Shown here in pieces: positions 41,134 to 49,960 of a DNA stretch of 64,000 nt. Where the stretch lies: contig NZ_BNEB01000002.1 of NCBI RefSeq assembly GCF_016860545.1, forward strand, positions 1,736,001 to 1,800,000. The letters run 5' to 3'. This stretch comes from Streptomyces asoensis. Its GTDB lineage: Bacteria; Actinomycetota; Actinomycetes; Streptomycetales; Streptomycetaceae. The notes beneath the pieces were generated by a model. The model was not told the origin of the DNA. It saw only the letters and a program-made list of their open reading frames with translations, and did no database searches. The position numbers were made by a program, and so were the translations under genes. Numbering within the stretch: position 1 is the first letter of the stretch; each line of letters starts with the position of its first letter.

Positions 41134-42083
41134 GACTGCTTCCTGAGGAGGGGTACGGTCAGCCGGACCTGCGTTCCGGTCCGCGGCGGGGAGACGACGT
41201 CCAGCGTGGCCCCGATCAGCAGGGCCCGTTCGCGCATGCCCCGGATTCCTGCCCCCTCGGGGGCGGCGCCGGTGCCGCGGCCGTCGTCGCCGACGGTCAG
41301 CTCCACCGCCTCGGCGGTGTGCCGCAGCCGCACCTCGACCCGCTCGGCCCCGGCGTGCCGCGCCGCGTTCGTCAGGGCTTCCTGCGCGACCCGGTACAGC
41401 ACCAGTTCCGTCTGCTCGTCCAGCCCGGGCAGGCCGCTGTCGAAACGGCGCACCACGCGCATCCCGGCGTGCGTGGAGAACTCCGTGGTGAGCGAGGTGA
41501 GGGCACTGATGAGACCGAGGTCCTCCAGCACGCCCGGCCGCAGCCGTCGCGCAAGCCGGCGCACCTCGTCGAGGCTTCCCCTGGTGATCTCCTGGACATG
41601 GCGCAGCTCGCCGCGCAGCGGCTCGTCCGCCTCGTCGGCGGAGCGCTCCAGCGCGAGCAGGATCGCGGTCATGCTCTGGCCCACCTCGTCGTGCAGCTCC
41701 TGGGCGATACGCCGCCGCTCCGCCTCCTGGGCGACCAGGACGCGGGCGCTGCTGGAGGCACGCTCGTGCTCCAGCCGTTCGAGCATGGCGTTGAAGGTGC
41801 GGATCAGCTCCGCGGTCTCGCCGCGGCCCCCCTCCGGCAACCGCTGACCGGGGCGCAGCAGGTCGACGGTGTCCATCAGCCGGGTGAGCCGGTCGAGCGG
41901 GGCCAGGCCGATCCGCAGCAGGGCCGCGTTGGCGACCAGCATGACGATCAGACCGGCCACGAGGATGACCGCTTCGGTCAGTACCACCGGCACGGAAACG
42001 GTCACCGGAGCCCACAGCAGCAACGCGGTGGCACTGCCCAGCACCACCGCGTTGAGCGCGAAGATCCGCCAGAACAGGGACAC
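41130..42083 (-). CDS. Sensor histidine kinase (HisKA_3 type) with HAMP-like linker
   Basis: The 317-residue protein has two membrane segments (about residues 8-28 and 33-55) with almost no outer loop, a HAMP-like stretch (PLDRLTRLMDTVDLLRPGQ), the phosphoacceptor RRIAQELHDEVGQSMTAI and an ATPase domain with VAQEALTNAARHAGA, VGDDGRGTG and GIRGMRERALLIGATL. The short loops suggest it senses membrane state or lateral partners. GTG 42083 is chosen for its AAGGAG/AAAGG region; upstream frames are not coding. Divergent from the DksA-like operon. Confidence 0.9.
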   Translation of the reverse strand: MSLFWRIFALNAVVLGSATALLLWAPVTVSVPVVLTEAVILVAGLIVMLVANAALLRIGLAPLDRLTRLMDTVDLLRPGQRLPEGGRGETAELIRTFNAMLERLEHERASSSARVLVAQEAERRRIAQELHDEVGQSMTAILLALERSADEADEPLRGELRHVQEITRGSLDEVRRLARRLRPGVLEDLGLISALTSLTTEFSTHAGMRVVRRFDSGLPGLDEQTELVLYRVAQEALTNAARHAGAERVEVRLRHTAEAVELTVGDDGRGTGAAPEGAGIRGMRERALLIGATLDVVSPPRTGTQVRLTVPLLRKQS

Positions 42084-42400
42084 CGCGACGACGCCTTTCT
42101 CCTTGCGGGACCGGCACGGTCCCGACGGACGGCCGCCGCGAGGACCTGCTCGGCCGCGGCCACCGGTCTTGGCCGGCCTGCCCCCAGGCTGCCCCGTCCC
42201 GCACGCCGCGTCGATGGGGGTCAATGCCCATTTCCCGGGGTGGCCCGCCCCCGCCGCTATGGGTGCCCGGCCCGTCGTAGATGGGTATCGCGCCCGATGG
42301 TTTCCGGCCGTTCCCGCGTCCAGGGTGGAGACCGAGGGCAGCCACGGACGTCACCGGCCGTCGGCGGCCACCCGCCCGCACACGGAAAGAAGGAACGCCC
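42084..42400. other. Divergent intergenic region, two-component operon and DksA-like operon
   Basis: About 317 bases without a supported gene. GGGTAT occurs at 42284-42289, ahead of the DksA-like gene, and would fit the -10 of a stress sigma-B-type promoter, but I could not find a matching GTTT-type -35 at the required distance. AAGAAGGAA just upstream of 42401 is the ribosome site. The region must hold both divergent promoters. Confidence 0.4.
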
Positions 42401-42727
42401 ATGTCACCCGACACGCCCCGGACCGATACCCGCCGAGAGCGGCTGACGGCGCACGAGGCCCTCCAGCGCCTCGAACAAGAACGTGCCTCCCGGCTCACCC
42501 AGCTGCGCGCCATCGGCGAGGCGGGACCGGCCGGGGAGGAACAGATGATGTCCACGCAGAAGGCCGTGATCCGGCAGGTCCTCGCCGAGGTGGAGGCCGC
42601 CGTCGTCCGGGTCCGCAACGGCAGTTACGGCATCTGTCCCGCCTGCTCCGGACCCATCCCCGTCGAGCGCCTCGAGATCCTCCCGTACACGCGCTTCTGC
42701 GTGCCCTGCCGGCGCGACGCCGTCTGA
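42401..42727 (+). CDS. DksA/TraR-type zinc-finger protein 1
   Basis: The 108-residue protein has a helical hairpin (about residues 15-75) and a C-terminal C4 zinc finger: YGICPACSGPI then FCVPCRR. This is the TraR/DksA plan in short form. Such proteins act in the RNA polymerase secondary channel or, in actinobacteria, in other regulation. The acidic DxxDxA tip motif of true DksA is not seen at the hairpin tip (AIGEAGPAGEE), so an RNA polymerase role is uncertain. It is followed by a second family member 47 bases later. Confidence 0.88.
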   Translation: MSPDTPRTDTRRERLTAHEALQRLEQERASRLTQLRAIGEAGPAGEEQMMSTQKAVIRQVLAEVEAAVVRVRNGSYGICPACSGPIPVERLEILPYTRFCVPCRRDAV

Positions 42728-42774
42728 CGAACCCAGATCCCCGCTCCTGTCCGCCCTGCCCGAGGGGTGATTCG

Positions 42775-43146
42775 GTGAACCACCAGATCATCGACGACCA
42801 CCGCACGACCCTGTCCGCCGAGGACCTCGCCGCCCTGCGCGAGAACCTGCACGAGCAGCTCCTGTTCCGGCGGGAACAGCTGCACCAGCTCTCCACCCCC
42901 GCCGCGGACCGGGCCGACGCGCTCCGCGACCGCGGGGCCGCCTCCCAGACCGAGGTCCGCGTCAAGCTCGCGGCCTCGGCCCGCATGGTCCTCACCGACG
43001 TCGAGGCCGCCCTCGCACGCATGGACCGGGGCAGCTACGGCCTCTGCCACCTGTGCCGCGGGCCCATCGACCGCGCACGCCTGTCGATCGTGCCGCAGGC
43101 CCGCTACTGCGGCCGGTGCCAGCAGGTGAGGGAGGGCGGGCGGTGA
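42775..43146 (+). CDS. DksA/TraR-type zinc-finger protein 2
   Basis: This 123-residue protein has the same plan as its neighbour: coiled-coil hairpin (about residues 14-85) and a C4 finger YGLCHLCRGPI then YCGRCQQ. The hairpin tip contains AADRADALRDRG, which is acidic but not a strict DxxDxA. The pair are paralogues with about a third of positions shared, so the duplication is old. GTG 42775 has GAGGGG upstream, and the stop overlaps the start of the actin-like gene (GTGA), so all three genes are coupled. Confidence 0.88.
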   Translation: MNHQIIDDHRTTLSAEDLAALRENLHEQLLFRREQLHQLSTPAADRADALRDRGAASQTEVRVKLAASARMVLTDVEAALARMDRGSYGLCHLCRGPIDRARLSIVPQARYCGRCQQVREGGR

Positions 43147-43928
43147 CCACGCCCGCCGGGCCCGGCCCCGTCATCCCGCGTCAGCGGTCCTGGCACCGGC
43201 ACCGGCGGTGTCCGGGCGTCGCCCTCGACCTCGGCAGCGACCGCACGCGTGCCTGGATGTCGGGTCGACGGACGATCCTGGACGTGCCCACGGTCACTTT
43301 CCCGGGCGCCGGACCCTCCTACCCGGTGCGGCGCGGCACCATCGTCGACAGCGACGGGACCGCGCGGATGCTGCACCGGCTGCTCGGCCACCGGCTGCCC
43401 CGCGTCGGCCGCCCCCTGCTGATCCTGACCACGCCCGCGCTGGGCGGCACGGCCTACCGCACCGCGGCCCGCGCCGCCGTACAGGTCCTGCGTCCGCGCA
43501 CGGTGCTGACCGTCCCCACCGCGCGCGCCGTGGCGGCCGCCACGGAGGCCGACCTGACCCGGCCCCTGCTCGTCCTGGACCTCGGCGCCCAGCTCACCGA
43601 GGTCACGCTGCTGGTCGACGGGGCGGTCACCGACGCCCGTACCACCGCTCTGGGCACGAGCGACCTGGACGGCCGCACACCGCCCTCGCGGATCTCCGAC
43701 GCGGTCGTCGCGATGGTGAGCGCCATGCTGGAGCAGGACCGCACCGTCCAGACGCTCGACGCCCTGCGGCGCGGCGCGCTGCTCGCGGGCGGCGGCGCGC
43801 TGCGACCCGACATCACCTACCCCCTCGCCGGCCGGCTGCACGCTCCCGTCCAGCCGGTCCCGGCCCCGCACACCGCCGCGGTCCGCGGCGCCGCGAGCCT
43901 CCTGCGCAGCGCCGACTTCTCCTCCTGA
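43143..43928 (+). CDS. MreB/actin-like ATPase-fold protein
   Basis: The 261-residue protein shows the two phosphate loops of the actin/Hsp70 fold: GVALDLGSDRTRAWM at the N-terminus and LLVLDLGAQLTEVTLLVDG at about residue 140, then ALLAGGGALRPD as the adenosine-binding motif. It is about 80 residues shorter than MreB (usually 340 or more) and lacks a long C-terminal subdomain, so polymerisation is uncertain. Its start is coupled to the second DksA-like gene by GTGA. Similar short actin-fold proteins in actinobacteria have unknown roles, perhaps as a switch partner of the zinc-finger proteins. Confidence 0.8.
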   Translation: MTTPAGPGPVIPRQRSWHRHRRCPGVALDLGSDRTRAWMSGRRTILDVPTVTFPGAGPSYPVRRGTIVDSDGTARMLHRLLGHRLPRVGRPLLILTTPALGGTAYRTAARAAVQVLRPRTVLTVPTARAVAAATEADLTRPLLVLDLGAQLTEVTLLVDGAVTDARTTALGTSDLDGRTPPSRISDAVVAMVSAMLEQDRTVQTLDALRRGALLAGGGALRPDITYPLAGRLHAPVQPVPAPHTAAVRGAASLLRSADFSS

Positions 43929-44013
43929 CCCGCGCGGGCGCACCGAGCGGTGCGGTGCGGCCCGCGTCCGAGCACGCGGCCGCGGTGCCGTTGGCCGGGC
44001 GCGCCGAGCCCGG

Positions 44014-44379
44014 TCAGGCCAGGTCGGTGAGGTCCTCCGCGAACACCTGCGACAGCGGCTGGGGCCCCACGTACTGCTGGCAGTTGCACTGTCCGGCCTC
44101 GTACCGCAGCGGCTTCTTGTTCTCGTCCCAGGCCGTGGGCACTTCGACGCGCTCGTGGCAACGGCCCTGCTTGTCGTGCTTGGCGAGATGGTGCGTGCAC
44201 CCGCACACCGGCTCCGGCGCCCTGTGCGCGGCCTCCACGGCCAGCCGCTCCTGCTTCGCCGCCTCCAGCAGCTGCAACTTCCGCTCGTGCCGATTGCGCA
44301 GCGCCGTACGGACGTTGTCGGCGACCCACGCGAAGCCGCCCGTCCAGAAGATGATGAGGACCCACCAGAACCAGTCCAC
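44014..44379 (-). CDS. Single-pass membrane protein with Cys/His-rich cytoplasmic domain
   Basis: From GTG 44379 (AAGGGG six bases upstream) the product has 121 residues: a membrane segment at the very start (VDWFWWVLIIFWTGGFAWVA), a helical stretch RHERKLQLLEAAKQERLAVEAAH and a C-terminal Cys/His cluster (VCGCTHHLAKHDKQGRCHE and QCNCQQY) that probably binds zinc. I do not recognise the family name. It converges on the actin-like gene and lies 83 bases beyond the WD40-KAP gene start-to-stop run on the same strand, so the two are unlikely to be one unit. Confidence 0.75.
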   Translation of the reverse strand: MDWFWWVLIIFWTGGFAWVADNVRTALRNRHERKLQLLEAAKQERLAVEAAHRAPEPVCGCTHHLAKHDKQGRCHERVEVPTAWDENKKPLRYEAGQCNCQQYVGPQPLSQVFAEDLTDLA

Positions 44380-44463
44380 CCGCCGCCCCTTCCCCCGTCT
44401 CCGACGCAACCAGCGTAGTCGGCGACACCGGACCCGACCCAGGCCGGTGGCCCCGAGGTCGGC

Positions 44464-47400
44464 TCATGCGTCAGGGGCTTGTGGGGCTGGACCGTCGTCC
44501 GGGCGAATTCCCGTCCAGGTGTGGAAGCTCAAGCGGCTGACTTCACGGCACCATCTCTGATACGGGCGGGTCGTGGAAGGGAAACCCTGTCGGGTGCCGA
44601 TCTGCCGAAGGACGTGTGCGACGTCGCTGCCTTGAGGTCCGGCAGCCTCCAGGGATGTCGTGAGATCGTCCGACGGGCCGGCTCCCTGAATGGCGGCGAG
44701 CAGGAGCGGGGCGGCATTCGGGCGGCCCACCAGGAGGGCCAGGAGAAGCTGGACGGCCTGGTGGTCGGAGTGCTCCTCGGAGGAGCCGAGGAAGCGAGGC
44801 AGTTCGGCTTCCGGAATGCCGAAGCGGATCAGTCGGTAGAGGTTGACCAGCTTCTTGGCGGCCCGGGGTGTGGGAAGCAGCGGGGCGAGGGCAGCCAGGC
44901 AGTCGATTTCCGCCTCGGTCAGCAGCAGTGGCGACGGCCGGACCTCCAGCGGCGTCCACCCGGGGCCGGGATGGCCGGGCGACCGCGAAGTGTCCTGACG
45001 GACGGGTTCATCCGAGGAGACCGGGGACGGGCGCGAGCGGGGAGGTCGTTCTTCGGGGCCGAGGCGCGCTGCCCCGAGGCGGGTTCCGTCGTTCGGCCCG
45101 GCCCGTTCGGTGCTCGGTGGCGGACCGTGGCGGTCGGTGAGCAGTGCCTTGATGTAACTTTCGGCCGCTTCCTGCGAACTGGTCGGTACGGTCCACGGAA
45201 TCTGGAAGATCTTGTCCAAGTAGTCGAGCGGAGTGACCGGGAGCGATGCTTCCGAACGATCTGGGTGGTTCTCGGCTGGAAAGAGTTCGCTGTAGTGGTG
45301 TTCCAGAGCGCCCAGCAACCAGCGCGGATCCACGGCGACCACGACCACGAACAGTCGCAGTGCCAGCATGAGGTGCACTGCGGCCAGCAACTCGACCACC
45401 CGCGCGGGTGGGCAGCGGTCGAGGTCGTCGATGTAGAGAATGATTCGTTCGAGAGGAGGTTGTCCGCTCGGGTACGTGGACCACTGCCGACGGGCCTGGT
45501 CGAGATCGTCCTGCAAGTGTTCGAGGTCTTTGTGGATACGGCCGAGCAATCCCCGGTCGGCGGCGTAGGTGTCCGAACGGCCGAGGTCGTCCAGCAGTCG
45601 GGAGAGGCGTGCGGTTGCGTCCGCCTGAGCCAGCCTGTCCTCGACCTCGGCGATCCGGGCGCTGAGCTGTTCCTGTACGGAGCCGAGGTCGGTCATCGTG
45701 CCGGTGACCGACCGGAGGTCCGTCACGATACCGCTGATGGTGTGCAGGGCAGTGAACAGAGCCAGGACGGCTGCACCGGCAGGGGCGTAGGCCGAGTCGA
45801 GCCAGCGGTAAGCGGCATAGGCGGCAACGGCCAGCAGGCCCCATCCCGTCAGTGCACGAAGGATGTGCGGGGTGACGATTCTCAGTCGGCGCCATGTCCG
45901 GTTGCCCGTGCGGACCGGCGATTGCAGCCCGCTGCCTTGTTCCTGGGTGATGATGTCGAACAGTTCGGCTTCCTGCGCCTTGTAGTGGGCCAACTCGTCG
46001 CGCAGCTCCTGACGTCGTGCCTCGGCCTGGTCGGTGGAGTACTCCGGCGCCTCCGGGAGGTCCGGCTCGGCGAGGGCACGGAAAAGATGGGTCGCCAGCC
46101 CCGCCCAGAGCCGGTCGTCGCTGTAGTGCCAGGCGTTGAAGGTCACCTGGCGCACATGGGACACGAAAGCGCTCTGACCGCTGTTTCCCATGGCGGCTGA
46201 CGAACGCGCGACCAGCTCACCCACCTGTTTCTGCATCTGGAGCATGACACTGGACTTTCCCGCTCCCCAGCCTCCGAGCAGTGCGATGGCCAGGGGCGGA
46301 TCGGTATCGCGGGCACATACCAGGCTCGTGAGGGTGCGTACATGGCGCGCCGTTCCCAGCAGGTCGTCGGCAGTGGGCTGATCCGGATGGGTCCTGGTCA
46401 CGTTGGGTGCCCGCAGTTGCGGCACATCGGCGCCGCCGATCCGTTGACCGCTGTGCGCCTGCCAGAGGCGCACGGCGCCGTCGCGACCGCCTGTCGCCAG
46501 GACGGACCTGCGCGGCTCGAAGCACAGGACGGTCACCGGTCCGACATGGGCCTGGAAACCGGTGGCGCGTGCGCCTGTCGCGCTGTACCAGACCCGGACG
46601 TACCCGTCTTCCGCCCCTGCGGCGCACAGGGTCCCGTCCGGGCTCAGAGCCACGGCGCTCACCCTGCCGGAAGGCTCTCCCGGCAGGGGACGTGCCAGGT
46701 CCACGAGTGGCTCGCCGGTGTGGGCATCCAGCAACACCAGTCCGTCGTCCCCGTGGATCAGTGCTGTCGCGCGCCGGCCGCCCATGTGCAGGGACGCGTG
46801 TCCGGGCCGGCAGGGAAGATCGATGTCGGGGGCGCTCTCCAGAGCCGGAAAGGACGGGGCGTGGCGGAGCTTCGAGCCCGCCACGACGGCGATCCCCTGG
46901 CCGTCACAGCTGCGTACCGCGAGGATCTTCCCGGGCATTTCCAGGCTGTACTCGGGCTCTTCCGCTTCCGCTGCCTCGTTCCACAGGTGCAGCGTTTCTC
47001 CGCCGGAGACGATCAGCGATGAACCGATGAATCCAACGGACGACGGAGGAGCCTGTGGGCTGATCGAGGGAATGAGCGTCACGAGACGCTCGCCGGTCCG
47101 CAGGTCCCACACTTTCACCATGCCGCCGCCTCCGGTCGACGCCAGCCGCTCGCCCGGTCCGTCGAAGGCCAGGCCGGAGGTGCTGGCGTAGATGTGGGCG
47201 AGGTCGTTCAGGTGCTCCTCGGACAGGCGCAGAGCCTGGAGACCGGAGGCCGTGTGCCACACGCGCACCGTCCCGGAATCGGAACCGGTGGCGAGCAGTC
47301 GGCCGTCCGGGCTGAACGCGGCACTCGTCACCTTGCCGATGTCGCCGACGAAAGTGTGCCGCCGCTCGTGTGCAGCGGTGTCCCACAACGCGATGGTCCC

Positions 47401-48432
47401 GTCCCAGCCCGCGCTGGCGAAGGTTTGGCCACTCGGACTGAAGGCAACACGACTGACGCGTTCGTCCCCGTGTCCACCGAGCTCCGCGACGCACTCCCTC
47501 CGCTCGTAGTCCCAGAGCCAGACGCTGGACGCGTCTCCGGCACCGCCTGCGAGGAGCAAGGGGCGGTGGGGATGGAAGGCGATCGACCAGACGCCCTCGA
47601 AGTATCTGTTCCGGTCTCCCCACCGCTGCGGGAGTTCAGGGCGGGCCGCACCGTCCCGGACGTCCCACAGACGGATGCCCGGGCTCTCCCCGCCCGCCGC
47701 GAGAAGGTCACCGTCCGGGCTGAACGCCACGGCCCTGGGCCAGCGTTCCGGATGGTCCATCTCGATCTGCGGTCGGTCACCCTCGACCGCGTGGACGCGG
47801 GTCCTGCCGTGCATGTTCGCCCCGGCGAGCCGGTTCCCGTCGGGGTGGAAGGCCACTCCCTGCACCATGCCGTGGCCCGGCAGCCGGGGAAGGCTTCTGA
47901 GGCGGGACAGGGACGGTACGTCCCACACACTCCATTGCCCGTCGTCCTCACCCACCACCAGCATCCGGTCGTCGGGGCTGAAAGCGACCGACCACGCGGA
48001 CCGGGACTGTTCCGTGGACGCCACCTGCTTGAGCTCCCGCTCCGGTACATCCCACAGCCGTATCTCTCCGTCGCGCGAGACGCTGGCCAGCATCCGGCCG
48101 TCGCTGCTGGCAGCTATGGCCCGTACGAGCGCACGGTGACCGGCCAGCACCGCCACCGGTCGTCCCTCGGAGCAGTCCCACAGCCGCACTGCCCCGTCGC
48201 CGCCTGCGCCCGCGAGCAGATTCTCGGAGCAGAAGACCAGCCCCCAGAGGCTTCCGGGATGTCCGGCGAACTGCCCGTCAGGGCCATGACGTTGTCCAGC
48301 CACCGAGCCCCCCCACGGCGCAGTTTCCCGGAACCGAGCCTGCCCCCGACACGCTTGCACACAACAGAAGTCGTCGCCTAGTGCCGTGACCGCAGGGCCG
48401 GAAAACCCCGGGGCGGTGAGCCGTCCTGCCAT
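44464..48432 (-). CDS. Giant WD40-repeat protein fused to a membrane-anchored KAP-type P-loop NTPase
   Basis: The product has about 1,322 residues from ATG 48432. The first 650 or so form a WD40 region with repeated DGxxxxWD units (GDGAVRLWDC, DGEIRLWDV, DGTIALWDT, SGTVRVWHT, DGAVRLWQA), enough for two propellers. The KAP NTPase follows: Walker A LLGGWGAGKSSVM at about residue 717, FNAWHYSDD, two adjacent membrane helices at about 857-890, a coiled coil, Walker B IILYIDDLDRC at about 997 and VVAVDPRWLL. KAP proteins include the phage-exclusion protein PifA. Codon usage is a little less GC3-biased than that of neighbours, which may mean horizontal transfer. A membrane-linked sensor or defence ATPase is plausible. 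The start is uncertain, as the ribosome site is weak. Confidence 0.85.
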   Translation of the reverse strand: MAGRLTAPGFSGPAVTALGDDFCCVQACRGQARFRETAPWGGSVAGQRHGPDGQFAGHPGSLWGLVFCSENLLAGAGGDGAVRLWDCSEGRPVAVLAGHRALVRAIAASSDGRMLASVSRDGEIRLWDVPERELKQVASTEQSRSAWSVAFSPDDRMLVVGEDDGQWSVWDVPSLSRLRSLPRLPGHGMVQGVAFHPDGNRLAGANMHGRTRVHAVEGDRPQIEMDHPERWPRAVAFSPDGDLLAAGGESPGIRLWDVRDGAARPELPQRWGDRNRYFEGVWSIAFHPHRPLLLAGGAGDASSVWLWDYERRECVAELGGHGDERVSRVAFSPSGQTFASAGWDGTIALWDTAAHERRHTFVGDIGKVTSAAFSPDGRLLATGSDSGTVRVWHTASGLQALRLSEEHLNDLAHIYASTSGLAFDGPGERLASTGGGGMVKVWDLRTGERLVTLIPSISPQAPPSSVGFIGSSLIVSGGETLHLWNEAAEAEEPEYSLEMPGKILAVRSCDGQGIAVVAGSKLRHAPSFPALESAPDIDLPCRPGHASLHMGGRRATALIHGDDGLVLLDAHTGEPLVDLARPLPGEPSGRVSAVALSPDGTLCAAGAEDGYVRVWYSATGARATGFQAHVGPVTVLCFEPRRSVLATGGRDGAVRLWQAHSGQRIGGADVPQLRAPNVTRTHPDQPTADDLLGTARHVRTLTSLVCARDTDPPLAIALLGGWGAGKSSVMLQMQKQVGELVARSSAAMGNSGQSAFVSHVRQVTFNAWHYSDDRLWAGLATHLFRALAEPDLPEAPEYSTDQAEARRQELRDELAHYKAQEAELFDIITQEQGSGLQSPVRTGNRTWRRLRIVTPHILRALTGWGLLAVAAYAAYRWLDSAYAPAGAAVLALFTALHTISGIVTDLRSVTGTMTDLGSVQEQLSARIAEVEDRLAQADATARLSRLLDDLGRSDTYAADRGLLGRIHKDLEHLQDDLDQARRQWSTYPSGQPPLERIILYIDDLDRCPPARVVELLAAVHLMLALRLFVVVVAVDPRWLLGALEHHYSELFPAENHPDRSEASLPVTPLDYLDKIFQIPWTVPTSSQEAAESYIKALLTDRHGPPPSTERAGPNDGTRLGAARLGPEERPPRSRPSPVSSDEPVRQDTSRSPGHPGPGWTPLEVRPSPLLLTEAEIDCLAALAPLLPTPRAAKKLVNLYRLIRFGIPEAELPRFLGSSEEHSDHQAVQLLLALLVGRPNAAPLLLAAIQGAGPSDDLTTSLEAAGPQGSDVAHVLRQIGTRQGFPSTTRPYQRWCREVSRLSFHTWTGIRPDDGPAPQAPDA

Positions 48433-48499
48433 GTGATGATCCAGCCGGTGCGCCGGGCTGCCGGCCCACCGGTCCGTCACCACACCCTTGGGAGCAGCA

Positions 48500-49855
48500 A
48501 TGAGACCGCTCTTCGCTGGACGCCTGTTACGCCTCGGATCCGCCGCCGTGGCCTGTCTGCTGACCGCCGGCACCGCCGGGCCCGCGTCGGCCGCCGACGA
48601 CCTGCCACAGACCGACGAGTTGTCCGTCCACACTCCGTACAGCCGGACGCTGCCGCTCGGCACCGACGACGGCCGGCCGCAGGTCCGCACGCTCGGCGTC
48701 GGGCTCTACCACGACAACGACAACTTCACGGTGACCGACGGCAGACTCACCGTCGATGTGACCGGCCTCGCCGGGGTCGCCGAGGTGACCTGGCCCGAGA
48801 ACTGCACACCGAACGGTGCGAGCGCGGTGTGCGACGTTCCCCTGGTCCCTGCGATCGGCGACTTCGAGGACCAGGTGCTGCTGACGGTGCGCGCGGCCGA
48901 CGGCGCCGGGACGGGCGCGCAGGGCAGGATCACCTACGAGGCGACCGCCACCGGCGGGCCCGAGGGCACCCTCACCGCGCCGCACGAGAGCTTCTCCACC
49001 ACGCTCACCATCGGCTCCGGGCCCGACCTCGCCATCGACCCCCTCGTCGACATCAAGGACGCTCGGCCCGGCGACGAGCGGACGATCCCGTTCAAGATCA
49101 CCAACAACGGCGACCGGAGCGCGGACGGGTTCACCGTCTCGCTGAACACCTCGCACGGCCTCGCGGATCTGACCCGGTACGACGCCTGCACTTACACCGC
49201 GGCGGAAGTCAACGGCTACCCGCCGACGGAAAAGGCCCTGTGCGCCTTCGACCGGGTGCTCGCGCCGGGCGACTCCTTCGAGCTGCCCGAGCCGCTGACG
49301 GTACGACTCGCGCCGCACGCACTGGCCGAACGGCTCGACATCGATGTCGAACCGCTCGGCGATGCCCAGGACATCGACCCCAGGAACGACTATGTCGCCC
49401 TTCAGATCGGCGCCGTGAACACCGCGGACTTCTCCGTGACCGGTGACGCCGTCTCCGGCGCGGCGGGCGAGACGGCCACGGCCGAGCTCACGTTCAGGAA
49501 CAACGGCCCGGCCTGGGTCGGCCACCTCGGCTCGGGCGATCCGGTCGCCGAGGTCCGGCTGATCGTGCCCGCGGGTACCAAGGTCACCGGTGTGCCGACC
49601 GGCTGCTACCCGCACACCCTCACCGGCGGCTACTACCCCAGGCAGACGGGCGCTCCGCGCTACGACTGCGAGTTGCCGTACTGGGTGCTGGAGGACACAG
49701 GGCGTACGTTCGCGTTCTCCGTGCGTATCGACACCGTGATCCCCGGCGTGACCGGCGCGGTGAGCATCCACCCCGAGTACGGTGAGTTCGGCGAGTACCC
49801 GTTCGACTTCGACCCGGACCTCACGAACAACACGGCGGTCCTGGCCGTCAACTGA
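48500..49855 (+). CDS. Large secreted beta-sandwich repeat protein with a TTA codon
   Basis: The 451-residue protein has a signal peptide (about residues 1-32, LGSAAVACLLTAGTAGPASA) and a mature body of repeated Ig/CARDB-like beta domains: FKITNNGDRSADGFTVSL and LTFRNNGPAWVGHLGSG mark the starts of similar modules. It has no sorting signal or C-terminal membrane helix, so it is probably released. GGGAG is five bases before ATG 48500. Codon 10 is TTA (48527-48529), inside the signal peptide, which makes translation dependent on bldA tRNA and points to expression in aerial growth or stationary phase. Function is unknown, perhaps matrix or surface adhesion. Confidence 0.85.
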   Translation: MRPLFAGRLLRLGSAAVACLLTAGTAGPASAADDLPQTDELSVHTPYSRTLPLGTDDGRPQVRTLGVGLYHDNDNFTVTDGRLTVDVTGLAGVAEVTWPENCTPNGASAVCDVPLVPAIGDFEDQVLLTVRAADGAGTGAQGRITYEATATGGPEGTLTAPHESFSTTLTIGSGPDLAIDPLVDIKDARPGDERTIPFKITNNGDRSADGFTVSLNTSHGLADLTRYDACTYTAAEVNGYPPTEKALCAFDRVLAPGDSFELPEPLTVRLAPHALAERLDIDVEPLGDAQDIDPRNDYVALQIGAVNTADFSVTGDAVSGAAGETATAELTFRNNGPAWVGHLGSGDPVAEVRLIVPAGTKVTGVPTGCYPHTLTGGYYPRQTGAPRYDCELPYWVLEDTGRTFAFSVRIDTVIPGVTGAVSIHPEYGEFGEYPFDFDPDLTNNTAVLAVN

Positions 49856-49866
49856 CCGGTCACGTA

Positions 49867-49900
49867 GGTTCGGCGCAGCCGTGAGCGGCTGGGCCGAACC
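49867..49900. terminator. Bidirectional terminator between convergent genes
   Basis: A long hairpin: 8-bp outer stem (49867-49874 with 49893-49900), one G-G mismatch, 6-bp inner stem (49876-49881 with 49886-49891) and a TGAG loop. It lies 11 bases after the secreted-protein stop and 60 bases after the end of the phosphatase gene. Confidence 0.85.
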
Positions 49901-49960
49901 GGGGTGCGCCGTTGCGGCAGCCGGGTGGGCTGGTGCGGCTCTCCTCCAGGACGGAGAGAG

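Noticed and set aside
42434..42618. N-terminal extension of the response regulator frame up to 42618
   Set aside because: The extension runs through the histidine kinase and the divergent DksA-like gene; the true start is ATG 41133.
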